Notes under the pieces: model-generated
Told to the model about the DNA's origin: nothing
What the model saw: the letters and a program-made list of their open reading frames with translations, nothing else
The model's database searches: none
Source of the DNA: Candolleomyces eurysporus
Taxonomy: Eukaryota > Basidiomycota > Agaricomycetes > Agaricales > Psathyrellaceae
Assembly: GCA_027579435.1 (NCBI GenBank)
Contig: JANBPK010001245.1
Coordinates: 1-48,600 of the forward strand
Direction of reading: 5' to 3'
Length of the DNA stretch: 48,600 bases
In this document: in pieces, positions 11,630 through 21,637 of the stretch
Position numbering within the stretch: the first letter of the stretch is position 1
How the letters are laid out: each line of letters starts with the position of its first letter
Translations under genes and position numbers: made by a program

Positions 11630-12354
11630 CGTCTTCCGAATGCTTGAAGCGAACATCACCAATGCGATGGGTTTGTAATATGGATGAGGGGGGTTTACAG
11701 AATTCGTCTGTGGTCCACCATTCATACCTTTTGTAAGTGCAGGTGTGGATAAGTGGCTAGGTGTAACAATGGTAACAATCTGTATAGCACAATAGACAAT
11801 CCCGTAGTCAGCCTAAATGAGTTTGTGCCTTGCAGATTGAATGGGACAAGCCGCCAGCCACCATCAAACGCGGTGCCCACTGGTTGTCAGGCAATGTATT
11901 TCAATTTTGTTCGATGTCAAGGCCGGGCGCCTGCCGTGAGCATGAAAACGAGGCACTTCAAAATGTAGATCCCTCCTTCAGGCCCAAGTTGCAGTTCTTT
12001 TGTAAGCGGAGGCGTAACAACGGTAGTCTTTACCAAACCCGAACGATATGTATACAATCGACAAGGATGCCGTTGGACTTGTGGCTGCACTGGCTAATCC
12101 GGGCGTCGGAGAACGGATGTGTTGCTGCAACGCAGGCCTTCAGGCGAGTATTGTCTATTTCCAGCTGATTACCAGTCTAGCTAGTAGTAGCACGTAACGA
12201 CATACGAGAGAGATGCTGGGGCTAACTAGACAATACTAGTAGGGTGAGATATTCTGCGATCCCTCCTGCCATACCACTCTTCGACATTATCTTCTCTACT
12301 CTCCCTCCAGGTTCGTCGGATAAATGGACGAGTTTCAGGGGAAAATAGCTCTTC
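11630..12354. other. spacer between F-box copies; duplicated promoter remnant
   Basis: This stretch holds the upstream region of F-box copy A and the 3' flank of copy B. Short blocks match the region upstream of copy B: 11729-11775 resembles 14399-14445, 11955-11990 resembles 14576-14615 and about 12055-12085 resembles about 14697-14720. The duplicated unit therefore includes at least 450 bp of 5' flank. No independent gene is recognised here. Confidence 0.6.
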
Positions 12355-14274
12355 TCAGGCCGTGGACAGGCTTGTGGTTTCGGACGATGATTTGTGCTGC
12401 TTCAACAAGCGTTGTCGGAGTGCTTGATTCTTCTTGATAAGAGGATAGGTCTTTGTCCAGAGAGCAAGTTCCTTGGAATCCGAAAGGAAGTTGGATGTCA
12501 TATCTTTGATATTAGGGAAACAGTGGTCCAAGTACGCTGCGAGGGAGCTATACTCGGCAATATCGAGCTGCAAGTCATCACGGTATTCTGTCCGAATGAA
12601 AAGTTCTTCGAGACCATGATTGGAAACCGAGTCGTCAGGTAGTTCTTGCGGAATGATGGAGAAATCTAGAAGGATTGCTATGCGTCTTAGGGAGGGACAA
12701 TCCCGAGATAGGGTGTGGAGGGAGGATAATGTGGGTAGAATCAGCTGGTGGTGACGCTGATTTGACAGAGGCATGGGCCATAGGTGAAGTTTGCGGAGAC
12801 AGGGTAGATCGGGTATGCGGGCCAATAGTTGAACGCTAAAATCTCTTTGAAGGAATGGTATGAACCTGATTGATAAAACAGCGAGATGCTGTAGGGTGGA
12901 TAAGTTTTGTAACAGATTGTTTGGTGTGAACACTCTCGGATCGTTCTCAAAGTCCTGAATTTTGGACCATAAGTCACGGTGTGGGGCGCGTGGCAAGGTA
13001 AGTGCCAGCTGTTCTAGATTCGGAGCACGGTGCATCAAAACGTCGAGGATGTGGGGAACCAGCAAGATGCTCTCGATATGATCGGGGGCAAAATTAGCCC
13101 TAAAAGTGCGCAACGCAGGGGAGGAAAAGGCCGATGTGATCCAAAACGCGGAATACCCCTCGGTATCAACTTTGATCGTCGAGATAGTTGACGGAGGGTT
13201 GCTAGTGTCAATGTAGGGTTGTTCCAAATGTTTTCCGAATTCTGGAAAGATTCCAACGCCACTTGCAAACATGGTCAGCAGGTCTAAAATTTCAAGCCGG
13301 GGTATCTTGTGAAGGAAGGCCAGGTCGTTCGCGGTTACGAGACTTGCAAGAGAAAGTCTCGCCTCCGATAGAGTAGGGATGCTGCAGAGGGGCCTGGCAA
13401 ACCTTTCAGTGAAAGGCGAGGAAAGTACAAGTGTCCGTATCTGGGACGAACTGTGTGAAAAGCGGGCGATTATTGAAGTGATGAGGTCCTCTTCCTGGGC
13501 AGCATACCTGCACTCATCGTCCGAAAAGTCGGCGATGAGGACAGTCTCGAGTGCCGGAAGTTGTAGAAAGGGGATCATATTGTTGAGGGAAGTTGGAGCC
13601 TCGATTTCAAGTGTTGCCACTCTCGGAAACAGAATGGTGGGCCTCGACGGATGGTTGAGAAGGTGAAAGAACCAATATGGCGGAATTTTCTTTTCGATCG
13701 CTTCATCTTTAGCTAACGTGAGGATCTCGATTTTGTCGTGATATACGCGAAACCGGCCCCAGGGATCGCCGTGGGCTTGGTCGAATTGCGTAATAACCTA
13801 ATAGAAGTCAGGAAACAGTTAGCACGCACTTCATGAAACGAATATAGCTTGAAGTACTACATTGCCTGCTTCAAGGTACATTCCGGGTTGACCACAACCA
13901 GGAAGGAGTTGTAATGCAGGACCAAGCGAGGGGAGATTGCGCCAAAGTTCATCCGTGCCCGCATGAAAGAAGGCCCAATTAACGGTTGTCACTGTAGCCA
14001 GTGCTCTATAATGGTCTTTGGAGCCGTCGACGGGGGTACCCAGAAATTGGGTAATGGTATTTGCAAGCTCCTGGTTGTTGAGAACTTGGCGAGCGGGGGC
14101 GTCTGGCTCGGAGTCGGACGACCTGGGCTCCGAGTCAATCTGAGGATCTGGAAAATCAATACAGCTGACATTGCACTAGCAATGTGACATACTAGTATTC
14201 GCAGCGGGAAAACCATTGCTGGTGCTGGAAAGGGCAGTAAGAGGCGACTCGGAGCCTTGATTGTGGGCAGCCAT
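12355..14274 (-). CDS. F-box/leucine-rich-repeat-type protein, tandem copy B
   Basis: Paralogue of copy A with the same three-exon structure: 14274-14193, 14147-13858 and 13797-12355, with introns of 45 and 60 nt. The F-box-like segment is conserved: LNNQELANTITQFL, then DELWRNLPSLGPALQLLP. The LRR-like C-terminal part is also conserved and is continuous from VITQFDQAHGDPWGRF to the stop at 12355. Most changes from copy A are conservative, so both look functional. The N-terminal Ser/Asp-rich linker differs most. It is presumably an SCF adaptor as for copy A, with no target known. Its promoter is shared with, and divergent from, the MIF4G-like gene at 14854. Confidence 0.78.
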
Positions 14275-14853
14275 TGACTTTGTGTGGATGCTTGGTGTGG
14301 AAAGGGCTGATGTGAGAGGCTTGTGAGGTCAATGTCTTCTGTCCTGGAAAGAAAGCTATTCGGGGCGCTAATGGTCATCAGCTTCCACCGTTTGGCACGC
14401 CTTTTGTAAGCGTAGGCGTGGATAGGTGACTGGCGTGACAATGGTGACCTGGTGACAACCCTGAAGCTCGTACTCGTGCCTACAGTGGTTGTCGGGAGTT
14501 TTACTCTGCTTCACTTTGTTCGCTGATCTCGCAATGCTTAGGCTGGGCGTCTGCACTCATGAGCATGAAAACAACAAGGCACTTCGAATATGAATCCTCC
14601 CTCAGGCCAGTGGACTTCTAGCGGACGAGTGGCATGGTTTCTACGCGAAAGCGGTCAATGCTGACGATTCGCCACACATTGACTGGTAGCAAGTATCTGG
14701 ACAATATAAGGATGCCATTGTGGTGCTACCTCAAGGCCTCAAGATTCAAGGTTCCGTCCTCACCAGTGTGTACAAGCTGCGCCATACACTCGCCACGGAC
14801 TAAGCCACCGATAAACTCGTCCAACGCGTTCCCCGTCTCTCTCACTCACTGAC
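14275..14853. promoter_or_regulatory. divergent promoter region between F-box copy B and MIF4G-like copy b
   Basis: A 579-bp region between two diverging start codons. It has blocks of similarity to the flank upstream of F-box copy A (11726-12085). A TATA-like AATATAAG lies at about 14701-14708, roughly 150 bp upstream of the MIF4G-like ATG, but its use is unproven. Its position implies control of both genes. Confidence 0.5.
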
Positions 14854-16048
14854 ATGGACCCCAACTCTACCTCTCCCAACGAGCTCGTCGGCCGTTACTC
14901 AGAGGCCGGGACCGTTCTTGCCGGCTCTCTAAACTTATCTTTACCTTCTGTCTGTACCCGGGCGACATCAGCATCTGATATGGTCCTTGGCTCAGAAGGC
15001 AGGTCCGAGAAACAAGAGCCTCCCGGAATGATCAGTAGCAATGCGCGTCGCTACCGTGTCTGTCCCAATACCCTGACACTGGATAATGGTCCCACCAACA
15101 CCTGGTACTATCGCGAGTGCCGAGTGCCTCTCATTCGCCACTACGACAAGCGGCCATGCTCGTTGGAAGGAGACTCCTCTATGTCCAGCTCTCCTTGTAG
15201 CGCCCCCACTCCTATGCCACCTGGAGGTGATCCTGATGACAACTTGTTACATCAAGCATTCTTCATGGGCTCAACCACGAAGAACGATGAAGTTCGAAAG
15301 ACGTGGGCAGACTCCCTCGTTTACTCGAAACAAAACTCTAGCAATTGGACGGATAACGATTTGCAGGAACTCTCCCGAGCTTTTGCTTTTCGAGCCATAG
15401 ATACCTACGAGGGCCCATTCGACCCTCTTCTCGATTTCATTCTCGTCCTTTGTTCGTATTTCCGCGATCCCTTTTCCAGAAAAAATCGCTTGGCAGACGC
15501 ACTAGAACACGAAGTTGGTAATATCTTCTCTTTCACTTGGAAGGTGAGCTTATTTCGTGGAATCGCGTTACGCTGCTAACCATTTGCCTCAGGCTGAGAG
15601 TGAGGAGTCTGTTAATCCCCGGACAGCTCACCACGATCGCTATGTTGCAGGTGCTTTGAATCTGGCCAAATTTATGGGAGATTTGTTTGGCCTCGGCCTC
15701 GTTCGTCGGTCCATTCTAATCATTGGCATGCGTATACTCTATACGAACATTGTGTCTTTCCAGCACATTGAAGCCCTGCGACATCTAGTCATCCACGCTG
15801 GGCCCTCTCTCTGGGATGATAGCGATTGGTCTGGTAGCGAAATCTACATGACTGCAATTACTCAAATCGTGCCGTCGGCTTTGAACAGCCGGTCGTTGTA
15901 CGATTTCCTCCCTGAGAGAGGTGGAAGGTGGGCAGCTGCACGCTGTTGTGCCGACTTGGAGAAGTTCTTCAATTGTCTCTCAGTCGGTCAAAGCTTGAAA
16001 GCGAGAGGTATGATTGATACAGGGCCATCGTTAATACCCAGATCCTGA
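14854..16048 (+). CDS. MIF4G-like helical-repeat protein, copy b (function unknown)
   Basis: Two exons, 14854-15543 and 15593-16048, encode 381 aa. The first about 110 residues are polar and low in complexity (Ser/Pro). A Gly/Pro stretch (PMPPGGDPDDN) leads into a helical domain with WADSLVYSKQNSSNWTDND, and exon 2 opens near NLAKFMGDLFGLGLV, which resembles the MIF4G signature seen also in copy a. The 49-nt intron sits just after an aromatic-ending helix (FSFTWK), equivalent to the 7846-7911 intron of copy a (MTSWEP), which supports common descent. Overall sequence identity with copy a is low outside that core. Family assignment is by pattern only. A role in translation or RNA binding would be inference. 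Confidence 0.62.
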
Positions 16049-16589
16049 TATTCAGGCTGGGAGTAATAGCCGAATATTTCTTGAACTCCAATGTTTCGTA
16101 AAAATGCTGTTATGAATATAGGTTTGATAATTTATTGTAAGGCCTCAGTAACTCCGTGAGCCTGGGTGCAAGGTGCGCTGATGACTCTGGCGTCCATGCT
16201 TCCTTCCCACCTTCTAGTCTTTATCAGACTGTTCAAATACCTTCAACGCCAGACCTTGAGGGACCAAGTCTGCCGCTACGACATGACCAGATGGAACATG
16301 GAATCAAATCTCAGGGTCGTGCTTCTCAAAGTCGCTTTCGCTCCTCTCCTAGTGCCTCTGAATTGTCTTAAGCGACCATGGGTGCTTCTCTCAAACACAT
16401 GGAAGCTGCTTCTCGGACGATAGATACGGCAGAGATGCGCGGTCAGATGATGGCTGACAGCCATCTTCCTCGGTGGATCCCAGTTGGATACCCTCGAAGC
16501 TAGTTGATCAATGTGAGGTTAACGTCTATATAACCGAAACACAGGCAGTTGGAGGCCCCATCACCTTCGAAAAGGGTTGGATTGTCACC
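16049..16589. other. intergenic, 3' UTR and promoter of third GH20 gene
   Basis: About 540 bp containing the 3' flank of the MIF4G-like gene and the 5' flank of the GH20 gene. Short open frames on both strands (about 16156-16464) have no recognisable motif and overlap each other in conflicting frames. Confidence 0.5.
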
Positions 16590-18836
16590 ATGCTCCTGCT
16601 CAGGACGTTCTTGGGTCTTTCGACCATCACCACCTTCGTTTATGGACTCTGGCCGCTCCCGAGGGGCATCACGACGGGCACGACACCTCTACGCCTTGCC
16701 CCAGACTTCTCTGTATCCTTGGACGGGGTGAGAAACGCTCCCAGCGACCTCGCCAGTGCCGTCTCGCGCACGCAAGAATACCTCAAGGCAGATAAGCTGC
16801 AAGCTCTGGTACCTGATCGCGGAGCCTCGTCGAGGACTGCTGTTGCTGGCGCCAGGTCACTGCGGTCTCTGCGACTTGTATACAGCGGTCAAGGCACGCC
16901 CAAGTCTATCTCTGAAGAAGCAGTCGCTGCGATCGAAAGCCGCGCCGAAGCCTACACGTTGACCGTTCCCGCTGACGGGTCCGAGGCTGTCTTGACCGCG
17001 AGTTCGAGCTTGGGACTTTTCAGAGGTTTGACCACCTTTGGACAGCTTTGGTATGATCTCGATGGGGCGACCTACAGCCTCCAAGCGCCGATTTCTATCA
17101 ATGATTCTCCTGCATACGTGAGTACCGAGGCTCTGTATGTTAGATGGCAGAGTAGTAAATGACGTTGCTACGCTAGCCGTACCGAGGCTTCATGTTGGAT
17201 ACCGCACGGAATTAGTGAGTCTTTCGGCCCTTCCAGCATCCAAACGACTGACATTCTCGACAGTTTCCCGATAGCTGACATCAAGCGTACTCTCGACGCT
17301 ATGAGTTGGGTGAAAGTACGCTCCTTCATGCCTTGCGACGAGCCCGGAATCCTGATCAATTTCGATTAGATCAATACGCTCCACTGGCACGTCGTAGACT
17401 CCCAATCCTTCCCTTTGGTCGTCCCTGGATTCAACGTGATCTCTGAAAAGGGTGCCTACCACTCAAAGGCTATTTACACCCCTGCAGATGTTAAAGAAAT
17501 TGTGGACTACGCCGCTGCTGTAAGTACTCTGTACTCTCTGCGCTCTCTTCATTCTACTGATTACCTTTGACCACAGAGGGGAATCGACGTCCTTGCTGAA
17601 ATCGATACACCTGGCCACACTTCCATCATTCACCATTCCTTCCCCGAACATATCGCTTGTTTCGAAGCGGCTCCATGGACTCAGTTTGCTAATGGTGAGC
17701 AAACGCTGTTGGGAGTTCTAACATCTTCACCCAGAACTCAATGATGCGTATCCAGAGCCCCCTGCTGGGCAATTGCGACTTGCTTCCCCTGCAACTGTAA
17801 AATTTACGGCCTCCCTGCTCAGCGCCGCATCCCAGCTGTTCCCGTCCAAGTTCTTCAGCACCGGTGGCGATGAGATCAACGCCAACTGTTATAGGCAGGA
17901 CCCGCAGACACAACGGGATCTCGGTGAGTCTAAGTATAACCACCGTGCTCTACTCATATTTATAACCACGCTCTGTTTCGCAGCCGCCCAAGGAAAGACC
18001 CTGGAACAGGCCTTGGATACGTTCACCCAGGCCAGTCATCGGGCTCTTGCGAGCGTCGGTAAGACGCCGGTTGTATGGCAAGGTATTGGTGCCTCATCAT
18101 CTTCACTTCCACACATCATAGCTAAATAACAATAGAAATGCTCCTCGATCATAACGTTACCCTGTCCAAGGACACAGTGATCATGTACGCATTTTCTACC
18201 AGTGATTACGATGCCCCATTCTCACAATTCGCTCGCAACGTAGGGTTTGGATTTCCTCGCAGAATGTGGCAGCCGTTGCACGGGAAGGCCACCGCCTCGT
18301 TCACGCCGCCTCAGATTTCTTCTACCTCGACTGTGGTGGAGGAGGTTGGGTCGGAGCCAACACCAACGGAAATAGCTGGTGTGACCCGTTCAAGACTTGG
18401 CAAAAGGTGAAGCATATTTGTGGTCCCTTCCGATGCGACGTATGGATTATTGACTAACTCTCCTGACCTTCTGTGTGTAGTCATACTCTTTCAACCCGGT
18501 AGCGGGCCTGACCGAGGCACAGAAGAAGCTCGTCCTCGGAGGGCAACACCTTCTCTGGGCCGAACAGGCGGGTCCTTCGAATCTTGACAGCATTGTCTGG
18601 CCACGAGCTGCGTCTTCTGCAGAGGTACGTATGCATCTCGACTCCACAGTCGGAAGCTTAACAAAAATTGGCTTGGTTTGCAGCTTTTCTGGACAGGTCC
18701 TGGAGGCAATGCAAGGACGGCCTTGCCACGGCTTCACGACATTGCCTACCGCTTTGTCCAACGTGGAGTTAGGGCTATCCCCCTGCAACCTGAATGGTGC
18801 GCTCTGCGTCCAGGAAAATGTGACCTAGATGCATAA
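16590..18836 (+). CDS. secreted beta-N-acetylhexosaminidase (GH20), diverged copy 3
   Basis: Eleven exons give 560 aa: 16590-17117, 17177-17214, 17264-17315, 17370-17519, 17577-17694, 17735-17923, 17984-18082, 18136-18184, 18244-18406, 18481-18624 and 18684-18836. A signal peptide (MLLLRTFLGLSTITTFVYG) precedes LWPLPRG. The catalytic pair lies in STGGDEIN. Other hallmarks are LHWHVVDSQSFPL, EIDTPGHT, DFFYLDCGGGGW, LLWAEQAGPSNLD and WPRAASS. It lacks the Ser-rich insert of copies 1 and 2 but has an extra LNDAYP segment before PPAGQLRLAS, next to a 40-nt intron that they lack. Three introns are unique to this copy and four are unique to the tandem pair, so the divergence is old. Same predicted reaction: release of terminal GlcNAc. 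Confidence 0.93.
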
Positions 18837-19013
18837 TATACCTATACCAAACCAAATACCACTTTTACCTTTGGTTGCTGTGTACCACACAAATTACCTC
18901 CATAGACACGAATTCCATCCGAAAAACAAGAAAGTAGTCATTCTCTATCAGCAAACAGAGGAAATATCGATGAATGAATGAAAGGACATATTCATAGCAT
19001 CATACGTCCACAC

Positions 19014-21073
19014 TCAGAGAAGCAGATCGTCTCCTCCACTGGAACTGGAAGCCGGAGCAGCAGTTCCAAACGAGCCAAACTGAGCTGGCTGGGGTTTCTG
19101 CTGTTGTCCACCACTGGGAGCACCACCCCAAATACTCGCCTGGGCTTTCTCCTTCTGCAACGCCTGGATGGACTTCGTGCCTCCAACAGGTGTAGCGGGC
19201 TTGGAGGTCGACCCGAGACCGAGAGACCACAGATCATCAAAGTTGGAAGATGCTGGTTTGGCGGCGGCAGGTGTAGAGCCTGGACGCACGGGACCAGCGT
19301 TGAACGATGGTTGAGGAGCGGCGGCCGGGCGCGCAGCACCACCGAAGAGGTTTTGAGGCTGCGGCTGAACTTGGGGTGTAATAGGTGAGGCGAAAGCGGA
19401 CTGAGATGACAGAGACGGGGCGGGACGATGACCCGTGTTGAAGCTTCCAAGGGGAGCACCGTAGCCCGGAGGAGGCTGAGCTTGTACAAAAGGTTGGGCT
19501 TGTACGAAAGGTTGAGCTGCAGGCACCGATGCAGGACGGGGAGCCGTATTATTGAGCAGATCCATCAGGTTGGGCTTGGCTTGAGCTGCTGGGGCGGGAG
19601 CAAAAGCGGGAGTGGCGATAGGAGCCGCAGAAACTGGTGCAGCTTGGAAGTCTGCGAAATCATCGTCTAAAGACGCTGGTGAGCAAACTGCACCGACTTG
19701 ATATGTTCAATACGTACCATCCAATGACACTGGGTTCACGGCAGGCAAAGCCTTGTTGCTGGCCGCAGGTGGCTGTGGGGCGGCAGCAGGCGGGGCACTG
19801 GTGAATGCATCGTCGCCAAAGTCGCCCAGAAGATCTTCGACAGGAGCCGGAGGTGGCGGGGGAGGAGCAGTGGCAGTAGGCGCTGAGCCTTCCTCGTAGG
19901 ATTGCGCGTCGACTGAGAGGGGCGGGAGGTACTCGGCGTGGCCAGTTCGTCACCGCCTGCGTCGTACTCCTCGAACTGGCGACGGCTGGTGTCATTGTAA
20001 CCTGATGATGATCCACCTCCGTTATAGTTGTAGCTGCTGCTGCTGCTGCCGCCACCACCACCACCGCTGTAATGATCTGCATGGGATCAGTTGAAAGGTC
20101 AGGTCCGTAGTTGAAATTAAATTGCCCATACCATTTACATATCCACTTCCTCCGGAGAGACTATCGCTGCCGAAACCTCCATATCGACCGCCGCCCCCGA
20201 AGCCAGTGCCATCATTTCCGACACCAGTATACTTATTTTTATTTGCTTTGGCCTTTCGCCTTTCACTACGAATCTTGTCGACGTCTGACAGGAGCTCGAC
20301 TAGTTCTTTAGATCTGTTGCGGACTGCAGAGCAGAAAATACACCATGAGCAAAAGAGAGAGAGGATGCAGACGCCAGCTTACCGTTAATGCCCTCGTCTT
20401 TGCCTTTATCGTCGATATAATGGAAATTTCGCAGCATTTTGAGGGTTGAGATATGTGAACGGGCATCATCGACTACCCGTTCCGACCCGTTTTTAATCAA
20501 GTATTCCAACAGAACGAGAGCCTGCGGGAGAGCGCAAATCAGAATAGACGTCTCAACAATTTAAAGTTGTCACACCTTATAGATCTGTCTCCATTGCCTT
20601 GCTTCCTTTTCCATGAATCTTCCGTAGATACAGGGCATGATCTCATTGAAATGGGCGCTGGGTCGATAGTCAATCGCGATAGGGAGATATAGGAGCACTG
20701 TAGACTCACAAATTGAAGGTCCTTGAGATAGGAAGGTTGGTGATTAGAGTTTAATAGCTGCAGAAGCTCGAACGACGTACCCTTGAGAGATTTCGCCCAT
20801 CAAGGTCGAGCTCGCACCCCTTCAGAGTACACTTTAGACGGTGCTGACCATGCAGGACCTGACCGACTCACCATGGGTCTTCGTTGGTCGCTTCTCTAAC
20901 CTTTGCCTCCATTTCGCTGACGTTCAGGACGACATTCTTTGCCTGTAGTTGTCCATGTCAGCAACTCTGATTCCGGCGGTGTAGCTGCAGAGTAGTACCT
21001 GGTTGTACATTGATTTGATGTCGTACATTGTCAGGTTCGACAAAGTACTGGAGAGCGAGTCGAATCTGTCCAT
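19014..21073 (-). CDS. epsin, ENTH-domain endocytic adaptor
   Basis: Clathrin adaptor that binds phosphoinositide membranes through an N-terminal ENTH domain and recruits coat proteins through its unstructured tail. Ten exons give 529 aa. Introns are 20943-20998, 20820-20871, 20722-20780, 20658-20709, 20522-20575, 20324-20382, 20077-20131, 19913-19953 and 19676-19717. ENTH hallmarks are SNLTMYDIKSMYNQ, VREATNEDPWGASSTLM, FNEIMPCIYGRF and LVLLEYLIKNGSERVV. A Gly/Ser/Tyr-rich linker follows. Clathrin-box or DxF-type motifs are PVEDLLGDFG, DDFADFQ and NLMDLLN; the C-terminus ends DDLLL. ATG 21073 gives the canonical short N-terminus. Exon 4 is only 12 nt, and the 41- and 42-nt introns near the 3' end are at the short limit. 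Confidence 0.92.
20710..20721 (-). other. 12-nt micro-exon of the epsin gene
   Basis: The micro-exon is flanked by a 59-nt intron ending in CTCAAG and a 52-nt intron starting GTGAGT. With the flanking split codons it contributes the residues between SQG and FAHFNE, giving the ENTH motif GTFNFAHFNEIMP. Without it the frame would still be kept (12 is a multiple of three), but the conserved TFN would be lost. Confidence 0.8.
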
Positions 21074-21637
21074 TTTGCCTGGATTGAGCTGTCGGACGGT
21101 GCTGGCGCGGGTTGAGGTGGTTGCTGTTGTGGACAAGGTGATATTTCGGCACGACGCCACTGCCATGTGGCTGTGTTCCGTCTAATTCTTGCGTTCGAAT
21201 CCTGGTGGCGCGCATATTTTCTGACCACATTTTCTTGAGACAATACGACCCGAGGAATTTATTCAATTTATGTACAGTGGGCATTGTACTGCTCGAAGCA
21301 TTCTTGTATTCTGACCTCGACCCGCCCTTCTATCAGCACCTGGTGGCGTTTTTTGGGCTTCTGTACTTCGCCTCGAGAGGACAAGAGACGATATGGTTCC
21401 ACGTGACTAGCGCGTCGAATCCCCCAGACTTCCGAATCGAGCAGACTCTGGAATTCCAATTTAAAGGGCCTCTCCTAATAATCTGCGTCGGTTTCTCTCC
21501 CTCTCCTCATCGTCGGAGAGGAACGCCTCAGTGAGGTCGTTCGCTGCTCGCCGTTCACATCGCCCTCGCAGTAAACGAAGGGCGAGACGGCACCCCAAGG
21601 CCTTCGACACTCAGTCCCCAGAGACAGGCAGGCCTTC
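21074..21637. promoter_or_regulatory. divergent promoter region, epsin / serine-rich TM protein
   Basis: About 560 bp between the epsin start codon (minus strand) and the first plausible start of the serine-rich gene (plus strand). No long open frame with recognisable motifs is present. The true start of the right-hand gene is uncertain, so part of this could be 5' exon. Confidence 0.45.

Noticed and set aside
16156..16464. Short frames on both strands ahead of GH20 copy 3
   Set aside because: Mutually overlapping, without motifs, and located where a 3' UTR and promoter are expected.
19660..20082. Long minus-strand frame overlapping the epsin linker
   Set aside because: It reads Arg/Cys-rich out-of-frame sequence. 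The epsin frame joined by a 41-nt intron gives clathrin-box motifs instead.
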